Positions 21,584-31,991 of a DNA stretch of 49,630 nt are shown here, in pieces. Positions within the stretch are counted from its first letter, which is position 1. The number at the start of each line of letters is the position of its first letter. The position numbers and the translations under genes are program-made. The notes under the pieces were generated by a model. It ran no database searches, had not been told where the DNA came from, and saw only the letters and a program-made list of their open reading frames with translations. Source of the DNA: Silicimonas sp. (lineage in GTDB: Bacteria; Pseudomonadota; Alphaproteobacteria; Rhodobacterales; Rhodobacteraceae); the NCBI GenBank assembly GCA_022340315.1, contig JAJDOD010000095.1, positions 1-49,630 on the forward strand, given 5' to 3'.

Positions 21584-23077
21584 TTATCGGGACAGATACC
21601 GTTGCAGCGCAATTTCGGTTCCTTCGTCCCAAATCAGACGCAGCCAGCGGGCAAACGGTTCGGTGAAAGTCGTCGCATCCTGAACCCCGACATAGTATCG
21701 CTGCGCGAGCCACGCCGCAGGATCCGACCTGGCTTCTTTGGCAACCGCCTGGAGACTGCCCCAATGGGGATCGTTCGGCTCGATCGTGGTGCCATCCTCT
21801 CGCACGCCGGCACACATGCGGGCCCAGAGAGCTTGGACCAGAGCCATCCCTTCCACCGGAGTTCCCGCGGCAAGACCGTCGTTCAGCGGTTCCATCACCT
21901 GCCCGGCATGCTTGGCAGAGCCGTCCATCGCCACGCGCCGCACGGTGTCCACGATCATCGGGTTCGAGAACCGCATGTCGATAAGGTCCACATAGGCCTG
22001 CGGGGTCATGTCGGGCACGGACGGAACATGCGGAGCAACCTCTTCCAGAGCAACCTTGCGGAAGAGGCCGCGGATCAACGGGTTTGCCATCGTGTCGGCG
22101 ATCGTACGCAGGCCCAGAACCTCGCCCGGTATGGCAATCACCTGGTGGCCGCCATTCAAGATCCGGAGCTTCATCTTCTCGTAGTCGTGAACTCGGTCGG
22201 TGAAGGTCGCGCCGACATCCTCCCAGGGAGGGCGCCCGGCACAGAACCTGTCCTCAAGTACCCATTGGCGGAAACGTTCGTGAGTGACGGGTACCGCATC
22301 CTCGATGCCGAACTCGCGCGCGATCCCAAGCTCCCGTTCTCCGGTCGCGGGCACGATGCAGTCGACCATTGAGTTGGGAAAGCTGCCATGCTCCTCGATC
22401 CAGTCAGCCAGGCCGGGATTCGAAAGACGGGCAAGGCCAAGCACCACTTCCTTCAATAACCGTCCGTTGCCAGGCAGGTTGTCGCAACTTTGTCCTGCGA
22501 AGGGAACAAGCTCACGTTCTCGGCGCAGGCGCAGCGCTTCGACCATCGACCCGAATAGCGTGCGCGGCTGGCTGGGGTTCTGTGCGTCGTGAACGATATC
22601 CGGATGCTCTGCGTCGAAGCGCTTGGTGGCGGGGTTCAGGAAATAGCCCGCTTCAGTAACGGTCATCGCAACGATACGCGTTGCCGGGTCTGCCATGCGC
22701 GCTATCAGTGGTGCGTTGCCGGGCTCGATGGGCACGTAATCAATGATCGACCCCACGACCTCGGCAGAGGTACCCTCGGGGTCGAGTTCAATGGTCGTGT
22801 ATAGATAGTCCTGCGCCGCCAGCTTCACGCGCATTGCGGTATCGTAGGGGCGCACGCCTGCACCAATGATGGCCCAGTCATGCGCCCGTCCTTCTTCCAT
22901 CAACCGGTGCAGGTACCACGCCTGGTGCGCGCGATGGAAATTTCCCATTCCGATATGGACAATGCCCGGCGTCAGCTTCGACCGGTCATATGTCGGCCGC
23001 AGCACGTTTTCCGGCAATTTCCCCAAGGTGGCATTGCCCAACTTGATCGGCTCTTTCTGTTCCGCGTGATCGTCCAT
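21584..23077 (-). CDS. mtlK: Mannitol 2-dehydrogenase (polyol-specific long-chain dehydrogenase)
   Basis: GIVHIGMGNFHRAHQAWYLHRLMEEG, KMKLRILNGGHQVIA, FRRVA/M-type LDR motifs; next to smo-like transporter. Confidence 0.9.
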   Translation of the reverse strand: MDDHAEQKEPIKLGNATLGKLPENVLRPTYDRSKLTPGIVHIGMGNFHRAHQAWYLHRLMEEGRAHDWAIIGAGVRPYDTAMRVKLAAQDYLYTTIELDPEGTSAEVVGSIIDYVPIEPGNAPLIARMADPATRIVAMTVTEAGYFLNPATKRFDAEHPDIVHDAQNPSQPRTLFGSMVEALRLRRERELVPFAGQSCDNLPGNGRLLKEVVLGLARLSNPGLADWIEEHGSFPNSMVDCIVPATGERELGIAREFGIEDAVPVTHERFRQWVLEDRFCAGRPPWEDVGATFTDRVHDYEKMKLRILNGGHQVIAIPGEVLGLRTIADTMANPLIRGLFRKVALEEVAPHVPSVPDMTPQAYVDLIDMRFSNPMIVDTVRRVAMDGSAKHAGQVMEPLNDGLAAGTPVEGMALVQALWARMCAGVREDGTTIEPNDPHWGSLQAVAKEARSDPAAWLAQRYYVGVQDATTFTEPFARWLRLIWDEGTEIALQRYLSR

Positions 23078-23841
23078 CAGCTCATCCAGTTGCCACCATC
23101 CACGTTCAGCGTCTGCGCAGTGATATACCGCGCGTCATCCGAGGCAAGAAAGACGCAAGGATCCGCGATCTCTTCCGGCGACCCCATATGCCCCAGGGGC
23201 ACGGCTTCGCCAACCAACCGCTTCTTCTCGCCCTTTGCCCGATTCTCGTACTTGGCGAAGAGCGCGTCCACCGCATCCCACATTGGCGTATCGACCACGC
23301 CGGGCGCAATCGCATTCACCCGTATGTTGTCGCCCGCCAGTTCCAGCGCGAGCGACTGGGTGATCGAGATCACGGCCGCTTTCGTCGAGCAATACACAAC
23401 GATGTTCGGCTCGCCGCGCCGTCCGGCCTGGCTGGAAAAGTTGATGATCGCTCCTCCGCCCCGCTTCTTCATGCCCGGCACCACGGCCTGGCAGGCGAAG
23501 ATCGTGCCGCCCACGTTGACGTCGTACTGCCGGCGATAGTCCTCGACCGTGATCTCCTCGATCGGAGCCATGTTGAAGATGCCGGCATTGTTCACGAGGA
23601 TGTCGATGCCGCCGAAAGCCTGCTCGACCGCCCGAACGCCCTCGGCGATCGAGGCGAGGTCGGTCACGTCCATCGTGACACCCATGCCGCCGATGGCCGC
23701 CGCGGTCTCGGCGGCATCCGCGGCCAGCCGGTCGGCCACCGCGACGCGCGCGCCTTCCCGTGCGAAGGCCTCGCAGATGGCGCGCCCGATCCCGCGCGCG
23801 CCGCCCGTCACCAGGGCCGTTTTTCCCTCCAGCCGTTTCAC
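23077..23841 (-). CDS. smoS: Sorbitol (L-iditol 2-) dehydrogenase, SDR family
   Basis: [41 protein letters not shown]; overlaps ABC ATPase gene by 4 nt. Confidence 0.82.
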   Translation of the reverse strand: MKRLEGKTALVTGGARGIGRAICEAFAREGARVAVADRLAADAAETAAAIGGMGVTMDVTDLASIAEGVRAVEQAFGGIDILVNNAGIFNMAPIEEITVEDYRRQYDVNVGGTIFACQAVVPGMKKRGGGAIINFSSQAGRRGEPNIVVYCSTKAAVISITQSLALELAGDNIRVNAIAPGVVDTPMWDAVDALFAKYENRAKGEKKRLVGEAVPLGHMGSPEEIADPCVFLASDDARYITAQTLNVDGGNWMS

Positions 23842-24839
23842 AGCCGCAACCCGTCCGCGCCGAACTTGTGAATGGCGTCGGCCCGCGGCGTCAGGTACAC
23901 GCGGTTGCCGCGCTTGAAGTCCACCTCGCCGTCGACCCGGACGGTGATGGACTCGGCCAGCCCGGTGTCATGGATATGAAAGAACGTGTCCGAGCCGAGA
24001 TGCTCCGAGACGCCGACCACGCCCGACCAATCGCCCTCGCTCGCGCTCACGCCGATATGTTCGGGCCGCACGCCGATGGTATGGGCGCCGTGGCGCTTGG
24101 CCTCCGCCCCCTCGATCAGGTTCATCTTCGGAGACCCGATGAAGCCCGCTACGAAGGTGTTGCGCGGGCTCCGGTAAAGCTCCAGCGGCGAGCCCACCTG
24201 CTCGATGTTGCCGGCCCGCAGCACAACGATCTTGTCGGCCATGGTCATGGCTTCAACCTGGTCGTGGGTGACGTAGATCATCGTCGTCGCCAGCTTCTTG
24301 TGCAGCTCCGAGATCTCCATCCGCATGCCGACCCGCAGCGCGGCGTCGAGGTTTGAGAGCGGTTCATCGAAAAGGAAGGCTGCCGGTTCGCGCACGATGG
24401 CGCGGCCGATGGCGACCCGCTGCCGCTGACCGCCCGAAAGCTGGCCCGGACGCCGGTCGAGATAGTCGGTCAGGTTCAGCGCCTTCGCGGCCGCCTCGAT
24501 CCGCCTGTTCTGCTCGTCCTGGCTGATCCCGGCCATGCGAAGCGGGAAGGCGATGTTCTTGCGCACGGTCATATGCGGGTAAAGCGCATAGGACTGGAAC
24601 ACCATCGCAAGGCCCCGCTTGGCAGGCGGCACGTGGCTCGCGTCGGTGCCGTCGATCATGATCGTGCCGCTGGTCAGGTCCTCCAGCCCCGCGATCAGGC
24701 GGAGAAGGGTGGACTTGCCGCAGCCCGACGGGCCGACGAAGACCGCGAACTCGCCATCTTCGATCGTCAGATCCAGCGGCGGGATAACCTGCACATCGCC
24801 GAAACTCTTGGTGACATCTTCAAGTACGATACGTCCCAT
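23838..24839 (-). CDS. smoK: Polyol ABC transporter ATP-binding protein
   Basis: [43 protein letters not shown] domain. Confidence 0.9.
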   Translation of the reverse strand: MGRIVLEDVTKSFGDVQVIPPLDLTIEDGEFAVFVGPSGCGKSTLLRLIAGLEDLTSGTIMIDGTDASHVPPAKRGLAMVFQSYALYPHMTVRKNIAFPLRMAGISQDEQNRRIEAAAKALNLTDYLDRRPGQLSGGQRQRVAIGRAIVREPAAFLFDEPLSNLDAALRVGMRMEISELHKKLATTMIYVTHDQVEAMTMADKIVVLRAGNIEQVGSPLELYRSPRNTFVAGFIGSPKMNLIEGAEAKRHGAHTIGVRPEHIGVSASEGDWSGVVGVSEHLGSDTFFHIHDTGLAESITVRVDGEVDFKRGNRVYLTPRADAIHKFGADGLRL

Positions 24840-24850
24840 TGGTCAGCTCC

Positions 24851-25681
24851 TTATTTCACCGCGCCGAAGGTCAGGCCGCGGACAAGTTGTTTCTGGCTGA
24901 ACCAGCCAAGGATGAGGATCGGCGCAATGGCCATGGTCGAGGCCGCGCTGAGCTTCGCGAAGAACAGGCCCTCGGGGCTGGAGTAGCTGGCAATGAACGC
25001 CGTAAGCGGGGCCGCGTTGACCGCCGTCAGGTTGAGCGTCCAGAATGCCTCGTTCCAGGCGAGAATGAAGTTCAGAAGGATCGTCGAGGCGATGCCCGGC
25101 ACCGCCATCGGTGTCAGCACATAGAGGATCTCTTCCTTCAGAGACGCTCCGTCCATGCGCGCTGCCTCCAGGATTTCTCCCGGAATCTCCCGGAAGTATG
25201 TATAGAGCATCCAGACGATGATCGGCATGTTGATCAGCATCAGCACGATCGTCAGGCCCACCCGGCTGTCGAGCAGCCCAAGCTGGATGAACATGAGGTA
25301 GATCGGGTAGAGAACGCCGACCGCCGGAAGCATCTTCGTCGACAGCATCCACAAGAGTATGTCCTTGGTCCGCTTCGAGGGCACGAAGGCCATCGACCAT
25401 GCCGCCGGCACCGCGATGATCGTGCCGAGAATGGTCGACCCGCCCGCGATGATTACCGAGTTCCAAAGGAAGCGCATGTAATCCGAGCGTTCCTGCACGA
25501 CCCCGTAGTTCTCCAGCGTCCAATCGAAGAACAGGAATACCGGAGGATCGGCGATGGCCTGGGCTTCGGTCTTGAAGCTGGTCAGAATCGTCCAGAGGAT
25601 CGGGAAGAAGATCAGTAGACCAACGCCCCAGGAGACAACAGTGTTGATGGTCTTGCGTTGCGTAGTGACTGCGCGTGCCAT
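24851..25681 (-). CDS. smoG: Polyol ABC transporter permease (MalG-like)
   Basis: EAARMDGASLKEEILYVLTPMAVPGIAST EAA loop; six TM. Confidence 0.88.
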   Translation of the reverse strand: MARAVTTQRKTINTVVSWGVGLLIFFPILWTILTSFKTEAQAIADPPVFLFFDWTLENYGVVQERSDYMRFLWNSVIIAGGSTILGTIIAVPAAWSMAFVPSKRTKDILLWMLSTKMLPAVGVLYPIYLMFIQLGLLDSRVGLTIVLMLINMPIIVWMLYTYFREIPGEILEAARMDGASLKEEILYVLTPMAVPGIASTILLNFILAWNEAFWTLNLTAVNAAPLTAFIASYSSPEGLFFAKLSAASTMAIAPILILGWFSQKQLVRGLTFGAVK

Positions 25682-25695
25682 GTCTCAGCCCTCCC

Positions 25696-26562
25696 TCAAG
25701 CGTCCAGGTTCTTGCCGACGATGCGCATCAGGAAGATGGCAACGATGTTGGCGAGAATGATTGCATAGACACCGCCTGCCGAACCCAGTCCGACGTTCTG
25801 GCTCTCCAGCACGCGCTGGAAGATCAGGTAGGTCAGGGTCCGCGTGCCGAAGGCACCGCCGGTGGTAACGAAGATTTCCGCGAAGATCGACAGCAGGAAA
25901 ATCGTCTGGATCAGGATCACGATGGTGATCGCGCGGGAGAGGTGCGGCAGGATGATGTAGCCGAACCGAGAAAGTGGCGGAGCGCCGTCCATCTCGGCAG
26001 CCTCAAGCTGCTCGCTGTCCAGCGACTGGATCGCGGTCAGCAGGATCAGCGTTGCGAAGGGCAGCCACTGCCAGGACACGATCAGGATGATTGAAAATAT
26101 CGGGGCGTCGCTCAGCCACACCACAGGATCGGCTCCGAAAAACCTCCATAGATGCGCAAGTAGACCGTTCACCGGGTCCATGAACATGTTCTTCCAGACC
26201 AGCGCCGAGACGGTCGGCATGACGAAGAAGGGTGCGATGACCAGAATCCGGACCACGCCCTGTCCCCACATCGGTTGGTCCAGGAGCATCGACAGCAACA
26301 CGCCTAGCACGATGGTGATGACAAGAACGCCGCCGACGATCACAAGCGTCGTCTGTACGGCGGGCCAGAAGGAACTCGAAGATACGAACCGGACGTAGTT
26401 CTGAAACCCGACAAAGCCCTGGTCGCCCCCTCTCAGCGGCAGATACTGCCGGAAGGAAAACCAGAGTGTCATGATAAGCGGAACCAACATCCAACCGAGT
26501 AGCAGGATCACCGCGGGTGCCATCATAAGACGGGCTGCGGATCTGGAGTGCTGCGTAGCCAT
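25696..26562 (-). CDS. smoF: Polyol ABC transporter permease (MalF-like)
   Basis: LEAAEMDGAPPLSRFGYIILPHLSRAITIVI EAA loop; multi-TM. Confidence 0.88.
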   Translation of the reverse strand: MATQHSRSAARLMMAPAVILLLGWMLVPLIMTLWFSFRQYLPLRGGDQGFVGFQNYVRFVSSSSFWPAVQTTLVIVGGVLVITIVLGVLLSMLLDQPMWGQGVVRILVIAPFFVMPTVSALVWKNMFMDPVNGLLAHLWRFFGADPVVWLSDAPIFSIILIVSWQWLPFATLILLTAIQSLDSEQLEAAEMDGAPPLSRFGYIILPHLSRAITIVILIQTIFLLSIFAEIFVTTGGAFGTRTLTYLIFQRVLESQNVGLGSAGGVYAIILANIVAIFLMRIVGKNLDA

Positions 26563-26632
26563 TGGACAAATCTCCCCCGTTTACGGACTTCAGCCCGTAT
26601 CAGTCGTTGGTAGCCGATTTTGGACTAGAGTG

Positions 26633-26661
26633 GCAGAGGGCAGGGCGAACCCCGCCCTCTG
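26633..26661 (-). terminator. Hairpin between binding-protein and permease genes (attenuator/mRNA stabiliser)
   Basis: gcagagggcagggcgaaccccgccctctg inverted repeat directly 3' of the binding-protein stop (26677). Confidence 0.6.
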
Positions 26662-26676
26662 ACTTGGGAGGAAGCC

Positions 26677-27984
26677 TTAGCGATAACCGGCTGCTTCCAG
26701 AGCTTCGTTGGTGATCGTCTGCGCCTTGGCAAGCGCTTCTTCCACCGATTGCTGGCCCGCATAGGCCGCCGAGAACTCCTGGCTCACCTCGGTCCAGAAA
26801 CCGCCCCACTCAGGAATCGCGGCGAACTGGATGCCGACGTAAGGCACGGGGTCCACGGTCGGATTGTTCGGATCGGCCGCCAAAATTGAGTCGAGTGTCT
26901 TCTGCGCGAAAGGCACAGAGATATAGTCGGGGTTCTCGTAAAGCGAGGTGCGCGCGCCCGGCGGCACGTTTGCCCAGCCTTCGTTCGCCGCGACTAGCTC
27001 GATGTAGTCCTTCGAGGTCGCCCATTCGATGAACTGCTTTGCAGCGTCAGCTTTCTGAGTGCCCGCCGGAATGGCGAGAGCCCATGCCCACAGCCAGTTG
27101 GCTTTCTTGTCGACACCTTCGGCATTCGGCGCGAGCGCAAAGCCGACGCTGTCAGCGACTTCCGAGTCGTTGGGGTTGGTCACGAAGGATGCCGCAACGG
27201 TCGCGTCAATCCACATGCCGCACTTGCCCTGGTTGAACAGCGAAAGGTTCTCGTTGAACCCGTTCGTCGCGTAGCCGGAGGGGCCCGATTCTTCCATCAT
27301 GCCGACATAGAAGTTCAGGGTCTCAGACCATGCCTCGGAGTCGAGCTGTGCGTTCCAGTCCTCATCGACGGGACGCGCGCCGAACGAGTTGGCCATGGTG
27401 TTGATGAAGGCACCGCCCTCACCCCAGCCGGCCTTGCCGCGCAGGCAGATACCGTTGATGTCGTTTTCCGGGTCATCCATGGCCGCAGCGGCTTCACGAA
27501 TGAACTGCCACGTCGGTTCGTCCGGCATTTCCAGGCCGGCCTTCTCCATCAGGTCGGTACGATACATGACCATCGAGCTTTCGCCATAGAACGGAGCCGC
27601 ATAAAGCGTGCCGTCGTGGCTCAGTCCCGCCGCCATCGCGGGCAGAATGTCGTCGGCGTCGTACTCGGCCGAAAGATCGTCAAGCGGGACGAGCCAGCCG
27701 TTCGCACCCCAGATCGGCGTTTCGTACATGCCGATGGTCATGATGTCGAATTGACCGCCCTTGGTGGTGATGTCGGTCGTGACACGCTGGCGGAGAACGT
27801 TCTCTTCCAGAGTGACCCACTCGACCGTGTGACCGGTCTTTTCGGTGAAATCGTCCGTATAGCCCTGCATACGGATCATGTCGCCGTTGTTCACGGTGGC
27901 GATGGTCAGCGATTCAGCGAAAGCGCCGCTCGTCGCAATCAGCGACATCGCAGTTGCCGCACGAAGTGCGTTCTTCAGGTACAT
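26677..27984 (-). CDS. smoE: Polyol ABC transporter substrate-binding protein
   Basis: Signal peptide MYLKNALRAATAMSLIATSGAFAESLTIATVNNGDMIRMQ; family-1 solute-binding protein; operon context. Confidence 0.9.
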   Translation of the reverse strand: MYLKNALRAATAMSLIATSGAFAESLTIATVNNGDMIRMQGYTDDFTEKTGHTVEWVTLEENVLRQRVTTDITTKGGQFDIMTIGMYETPIWGANGWLVPLDDLSAEYDADDILPAMAAGLSHDGTLYAAPFYGESSMVMYRTDLMEKAGLEMPDEPTWQFIREAAAAMDDPENDINGICLRGKAGWGEGGAFINTMANSFGARPVDEDWNAQLDSEAWSETLNFYVGMMEESGPSGYATNGFNENLSLFNQGKCGMWIDATVAASFVTNPNDSEVADSVGFALAPNAEGVDKKANWLWAWALAIPAGTQKADAAKQFIEWATSKDYIELVAANEGWANVPPGARTSLYENPDYISVPFAQKTLDSILAADPNNPTVDPVPYVGIQFAAIPEWGGFWTEVSQEFSAAYAGQQSVEEALAKAQTITNEALEAAGYR

Positions 27985-28049
27985 CCGGATTCCTCCCAGT
28001 TGGATGTTATGACTGCTTTCCATTTAGGCAGGAAGGTAACGCGGTGTCA

Positions 28050-28078
28050 ATAAAAATTTTACGCGCGCAAATTTTTAT
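28050..28078. promoter_or_regulatory. Candidate LacI operator upstream of polyol operon
   Basis: 29-bp inverted repeat ATAAAAATTT-TACGCGCGC-AAATTTTTAT; contains TTTACGCGCGCAAA at 28058-28071. Confidence 0.7.
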
Positions 28079-28082
28079 GGTT

Positions 28083-29114
28083 TCAAGCAGACTCTCTCAT
28101 GATCAGGCGCGCCGGGAAGAGCGTTTCGGTTCGCGTCGAGAATCGCCCGTCGCTCTCAATAAGGCGGAACAGAGTCTCAACCGCAGTGTCCGACACTGCG
28201 GCATAGTCATGCGCGGCCGTGGTGAGCGATGGGCAGGTGAAGCGGGAGAACGGGTGGTCGTCGTGGCTCGCGACCCGCAGATCGCAGCCCGGATGTCGCC
28301 CGACCTTCACCCCGCTCTCGAAACATGCGGCAAGAAAGCCAATGGCAAGCCGGTCGTTGCTGCAAAGTACGGTGTTGGTCGGAAGGCTCTTCTCGGACAG
28401 GATTTTCAGCCCGCCCTGACGTCCTATCTCCTCGAACGCCCAACCCTCGCCGTCGACCTTGATGACATGCGGTTCCATTCCGACCTCTTCCATCATGTCG
28501 AGATAGGCGATCCGGCGCTTGTTCGCGTTCGGGTTGGCAGGAGTGCGCATCTCGAAAAAGCAAGGTGGTTCTCCCGTGCGGCTCAGGTACTGCACTGTCT
28601 GCGACACGAAACTGTGGTTGTCAGAACCGACAAACGCTTCGCCCATTCCGTCGAGGTTGCTGTCGAACAGGACCGTTGGCACATGGCGGCAGAATGCCTC
28701 GATGGCCGCCTTGTCCGACGCGCGCCCCAGTGGCGCCAGCAAAACCCCGGCCGGCTTCAGCGACCTGAGCGTGTCCAGCACATCTTTCTCCAGGCCGGTC
28801 TCACCATGCGAACTGAAGATCGTGGGCGAAAAGCCGGCGGCCAGGCATTGCCGCTCGATCACCCGTACGATCTCGCCGAAGAACGGGTCTGCCAAGTAAG
28901 GCACGACGATACCCACGTTCTTCGTGAGCTTTCGGTTCTGGTTCATCGCAAAGATGTTCGGCCGATAGTCAAACTCGGCAATTGCGGCTTCGATGCGAGT
29001 GCGCGTGCTGGGCCGCACGCTGTCAGGATCGTGAAAGTATTTGGACACGGTCGGCCGCGAGATTCCGATGCGCGCAGCGAACTCCTCCATGTTCCTGATC
29101 CCGTCGCCGCTCAT
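28083..29114 (-). CDS. LacI-family transcriptional regulator
   Basis: NMEEFAARIGISRPTVSKYFHDPDSVRPSTRTRIEAAIAEFDYRPN HTH; sugar-binding domain. Confidence 0.9.
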   Translation of the reverse strand: MSGDGIRNMEEFAARIGISRPTVSKYFHDPDSVRPSTRTRIEAAIAEFDYRPNIFAMNQNRKLTKNVGIVVPYLADPFFGEIVRVIERQCLAAGFSPTIFSSHGETGLEKDVLDTLRSLKPAGVLLAPLGRASDKAAIEAFCRHVPTVLFDSNLDGMGEAFVGSDNHSFVSQTVQYLSRTGEPPCFFEMRTPANPNANKRRIAYLDMMEEVGMEPHVIKVDGEGWAFEEIGRQGGLKILSEKSLPTNTVLCSNDRLAIGFLAACFESGVKVGRHPGCDLRVASHDDHPFSRFTCPSLTTAAHDYAAVSDTAVETLFRLIESDGRFSTRTETLFPARLIMRESA

Positions 29115-29176
29115 GGCGTGGCCTCCTTTTCGCCTCGTCCCGGGCCATTCACTCATTTACGAACTTTACATAGTAA

Positions 29177-29190
29177 TTAGCGCGCGCAAA
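29177..29190. promoter_or_regulatory. Candidate LacI operator (autoregulatory) upstream of LacI gene
   Basis: TTAGCGCGCGCAAA, closely matching TTTACGCGCGCAAA at 28058-28071. Confidence 0.5.
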
Positions 29191-29474
29191 CAATAAATTT
29201 TTCTCGCATCGCTTTGCCGGACAGCCAGATCAAGCGTCGGCGCGGACTTTTTCATCATCCGAAACAATGGCCTTTCCGCTGGAAGCCGCATTGCACCCGT
29301 TTCGCCCGATTCGAGGTCCGGTGGGCGTTCGTGCCAAGCACTGAAAGGCAGGGTGCAGCGAAGCAAAATGCGAGCGACCTCGCAAATCCGCCGCGTTCTC
29401 ATCACAAAAAAGCCCAAAACCAATCGTTTACAAAGTCTGCACAACGAACCGGGAAAAAGCATTGGGGTGGTGCA

Positions 29475-31889
29475 ATGCAAAGAAACGACGTCGTCGACCT
29501 GCAATCGTTCCGAAACCATGACACGCGCAGCGAAGCGAGCGATCTGCCGCACCTGCCCGCAGGCACGACGTTGCTGCTCGGTCAGTACACGATCGAGGAT
29601 TATCTCAACTGCGGCGGTTTCGGTATCACCTACATTGCCACCGACAGCTTGCACAGAAAGGTCGTGATCAAGGAATGCTTCCCCGGCGAGATGTGCTTTC
29701 GCGACGGCGAGTCGGTGGTGCCGCGCAGCCCGAGATTCCGCGACGAACTGAAGTCCATCATCCGCCATTTCGTGATCGAGGCCCACAACCTTGCCAACAT
29801 CCGGCACCCGAATGTCGTCCACGTCCACCAGGTCTTCGAGCAGAACGACACCGCCTACATTGCGATGGACTTCGTCGACGGACCCGACCTGCTCGATCTG
29901 GTCGAAACTGGCAGCCGCCGACTCTCGCCGAAGCAGGTCCAACGCATCACACGCACCATGCTGGGCGCGATCGAGCACATCCACTCCAAGGGGATGCTGC
30001 ATCGCGACATTTCGCCCGACAACATTCTGATCGGGCCTGACGGAGAGCCAGTTCTGATTGATTTCGGAGCGGCCCGGCAGCACCTCAAGCAAAGCCACAA
30101 GGCTAATGCCAAAATGAAGTGCGTGAAGGACGGATACTCACCCCAGGAGTTTTACGTCGGCGGCAGCGAGCAGGGGGCATTCAGCGATCTCTATTCATTT
30201 GCGGCGACGATCTATCACATCATCGCGGGTGTGGCGCCGGCCGACGGTCAGAGCCGTTTCAACGCCTTGGCCGCGAAGCGGGCCGACCCTTACGTGCCGC
30301 TTGTGGGAACCGTCACCGGTTACCCCTGGCGTTTCCTCAAAGCACTCGACACCGCTTTGGCTGTCCTGCCAGAGGACCGCCTCCAGAACGCAGATGACTG
30401 GCTCGATCGAATCCGGCCGCGCACGGCCAACATTGCCGCGTCGATCTCGCGACCCGCGACCGCAGTGCTCGAGAGCCTCTCGGGCTTCGAGACAAGGGAG
30501 CCATCAGTTCCGGCGACCCGGCTGATGGGTGGAAATCGGAAACTGTACACCAGCATTGCCGCCTCGGCGCTTCTGGCGATTGGCTGCATCGCCGTCACCG
30601 GCTTTCCCGGCCCAGGCAGCACAACCAGCGCTGAACCAGTCAATCTCGCCGCAGCATCCCACACCCCGATCGAGACGACCCATCCCGTCGTTGCCCCCGG
30701 ACGCATATCGCCTGCACCGTCGGCTATGCCCATGCCCGCGCGGCTTCCCCAGGACATCTCGATAACCGCCGCGCTCCCAACTATTGGAGAGGCGGGCGCG
30801 TTGGAGCCTGCAGATCGCCTCGTCGCTTCAGGGCGCGAACTCGTCTCTACCTCCGTGCCCGCGGACGACAATACGCTCAGGGATTTGGCATCTTCCATGC
30901 AGAACTCCGGGTCCGAAGCTGCGGACCCTCCGCGTTTCGCGCTGTCGGTCGCCGACCTTTCGGGCGCCCCCGGCACAACAGGCGCCAGGTTTGCGGTTTC
31001 CCCGATACGTGCCGTGGACAGGAGCGGTGTTCGCAGCAAACTTTCGGTGCCCGCGGGCAAAGGTCTGCTTCCCGATGATTTCTTGCCGCTTTCGCAGGTG
31101 GTGGCACCAATTCTGACGCTTGAAGCGCCGGCGTTCACGTCTGCCAGCCGCGACATCGTCCCGCCGCTAGGCACCAGTTCCGTCCCGCGGGCGCCTCTCG
31201 TCGCCACTCTGCCCGACCCGTTGGCCGAAAAGCTCTACACCGGCGACACCAAGCCGCCAAATGGCGCCGCGCCTGCCGTACACGGTGCCGAAACGATCCC
31301 GCAGGTCGGGTACACGCGATGGGACGTCCGTCTTCCTTTCGTCGCGCAAATGGAGGCCTTGGATGACAGGACCGTCGCGAGGATCGCGTTCCTTCTCGCG
31401 GATGCCGACCTTGCCAACTCCGGCGACTGGATCGCAGAGGGGGTGACGATCCATGCCGTGAATGGCGAGACACTGGACCCAGATACCCCGCTCGAGGAAC
31501 AGATCGCAGCTTCGATGACCCTCGGTGCCGACGGCTTCACTCGTCCAACCGTCCACTACCGTGTTCCCGGCAGCGACTTACTGGACATCGGGACGCTTGC
31601 GTTACCGGTGATGCGTCGGACGACGCTCGCGGACGGAACCATCCTGACCACCAGTGCCGAGGGCTTCGTACCAGTAACTCGCGTTACGGCCGTTGGCGGC
31701 GCGGGTACTGGCCTTCGGGTAGGCGATATCGTCGTGGAAGAGGCGCAGACCGGGACATGGCTCGCCAGCCCCCAGGATATCGAGGATGCTCTCGGCGCGC
31801 TAGTTGCGCTCAACCTGGGCGAAGCAGCTTTCACAGTCTTGCGCAACGGGCGCCGCCAAACTGTCCGCTGGACCATGAAAAGCGAGTAA
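29475..31889 (+). CDS. Membrane Ser/Thr protein kinase: N-terminal kinase, TM, Pro/Ala-rich linker, PDZ-like C-terminal modules
   Basis: GGFGITY, VVIKECFPGE, HRDISPDNIL, LIDFGAAR, GYSPQEFY motifs; TM LYTSIAASALLAIGCIAVTGF; C-terminal EGFVPVTRVTAVGGAGTGLRVGDIVVEE...TVLRNGRRQTVRW. ORF opens at 29214, start chosen at MQRNDVVDL. Confidence 0.88.
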   Translation: MQRNDVVDLQSFRNHDTRSEASDLPHLPAGTTLLLGQYTIEDYLNCGGFGITYIATDSLHRKVVIKECFPGEMCFRDGESVVPRSPRFRDELKSIIRHFVIEAHNLANIRHPNVVHVHQVFEQNDTAYIAMDFVDGPDLLDLVETGSRRLSPKQVQRITRTMLGAIEHIHSKGMLHRDISPDNILIGPDGEPVLIDFGAARQHLKQSHKANAKMKCVKDGYSPQEFYVGGSEQGAFSDLYSFAATIYHIIAGVAPADGQSRFNALAAKRADPYVPLVGTVTGYPWRFLKALDTALAVLPEDRLQNADDWLDRIRPRTANIAASISRPATAVLESLSGFETREPSVPATRLMGGNRKLYTSIAASALLAIGCIAVTGFPGPGSTTSAEPVNLAAASHTPIETTHPVVAPGRISPAPSAMPMPARLPQDISITAALPTIGEAGALEPADRLVASGRELVSTSVPADDNTLRDLASSMQNSGSEAADPPRFALSVADLSGAPGTTGARFAVSPIRAVDRSGVRSKLSVPAGKGLLPDDFLPLSQVVAPILTLEAPAFTSASRDIVPPLGTSSVPRAPLVATLPDPLAEKLYTGDTKPPNGAAPAVHGAETIPQVGYTRWDVRLPFVAQMEALDDRTVARIAFLLADADLANSGDWIAEGVTIHAVNGETLDPDTPLEEQIAASMTLGADGFTRPTVHYRVPGSDLLDIGTLALPVMRRTTLADGTILTTSAEGFVPVTRVTAVGGAGTGLRVGDIVVEEAQTGTWLASPQDIEDALGALVALNLGEAAFTVLRNGRRQTVRWTMKSE

Positions 31890-31991
31890 CTCGATGCAGA
31901 GGACACATCATTGCCACAGTGATCACTCAAATCCATCACATTCCCGCGCAAGATCGGATTGGTTGATCAACACGTTAGGGGCTGACCCCCG

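Noticed and set aside
28050-28078. Transcription terminator for lacI
   Set aside because: Located just past the lacI stop so termination is possible, but the shared GCGCGCAAA core upstream of lacI favours an operator; dual role not excluded.
29214-29474. 87-residue N-terminal extension of kinase 1
   Set aside because: Composition is unlike coding sequence; kinase-like sequence begins after MQRNDVVDL at 29475.
29166-30098. 310-aa minus-strand ORF overlapping the first kinase
   Set aside because: Antisense of the kinase domain; no recognisable family.
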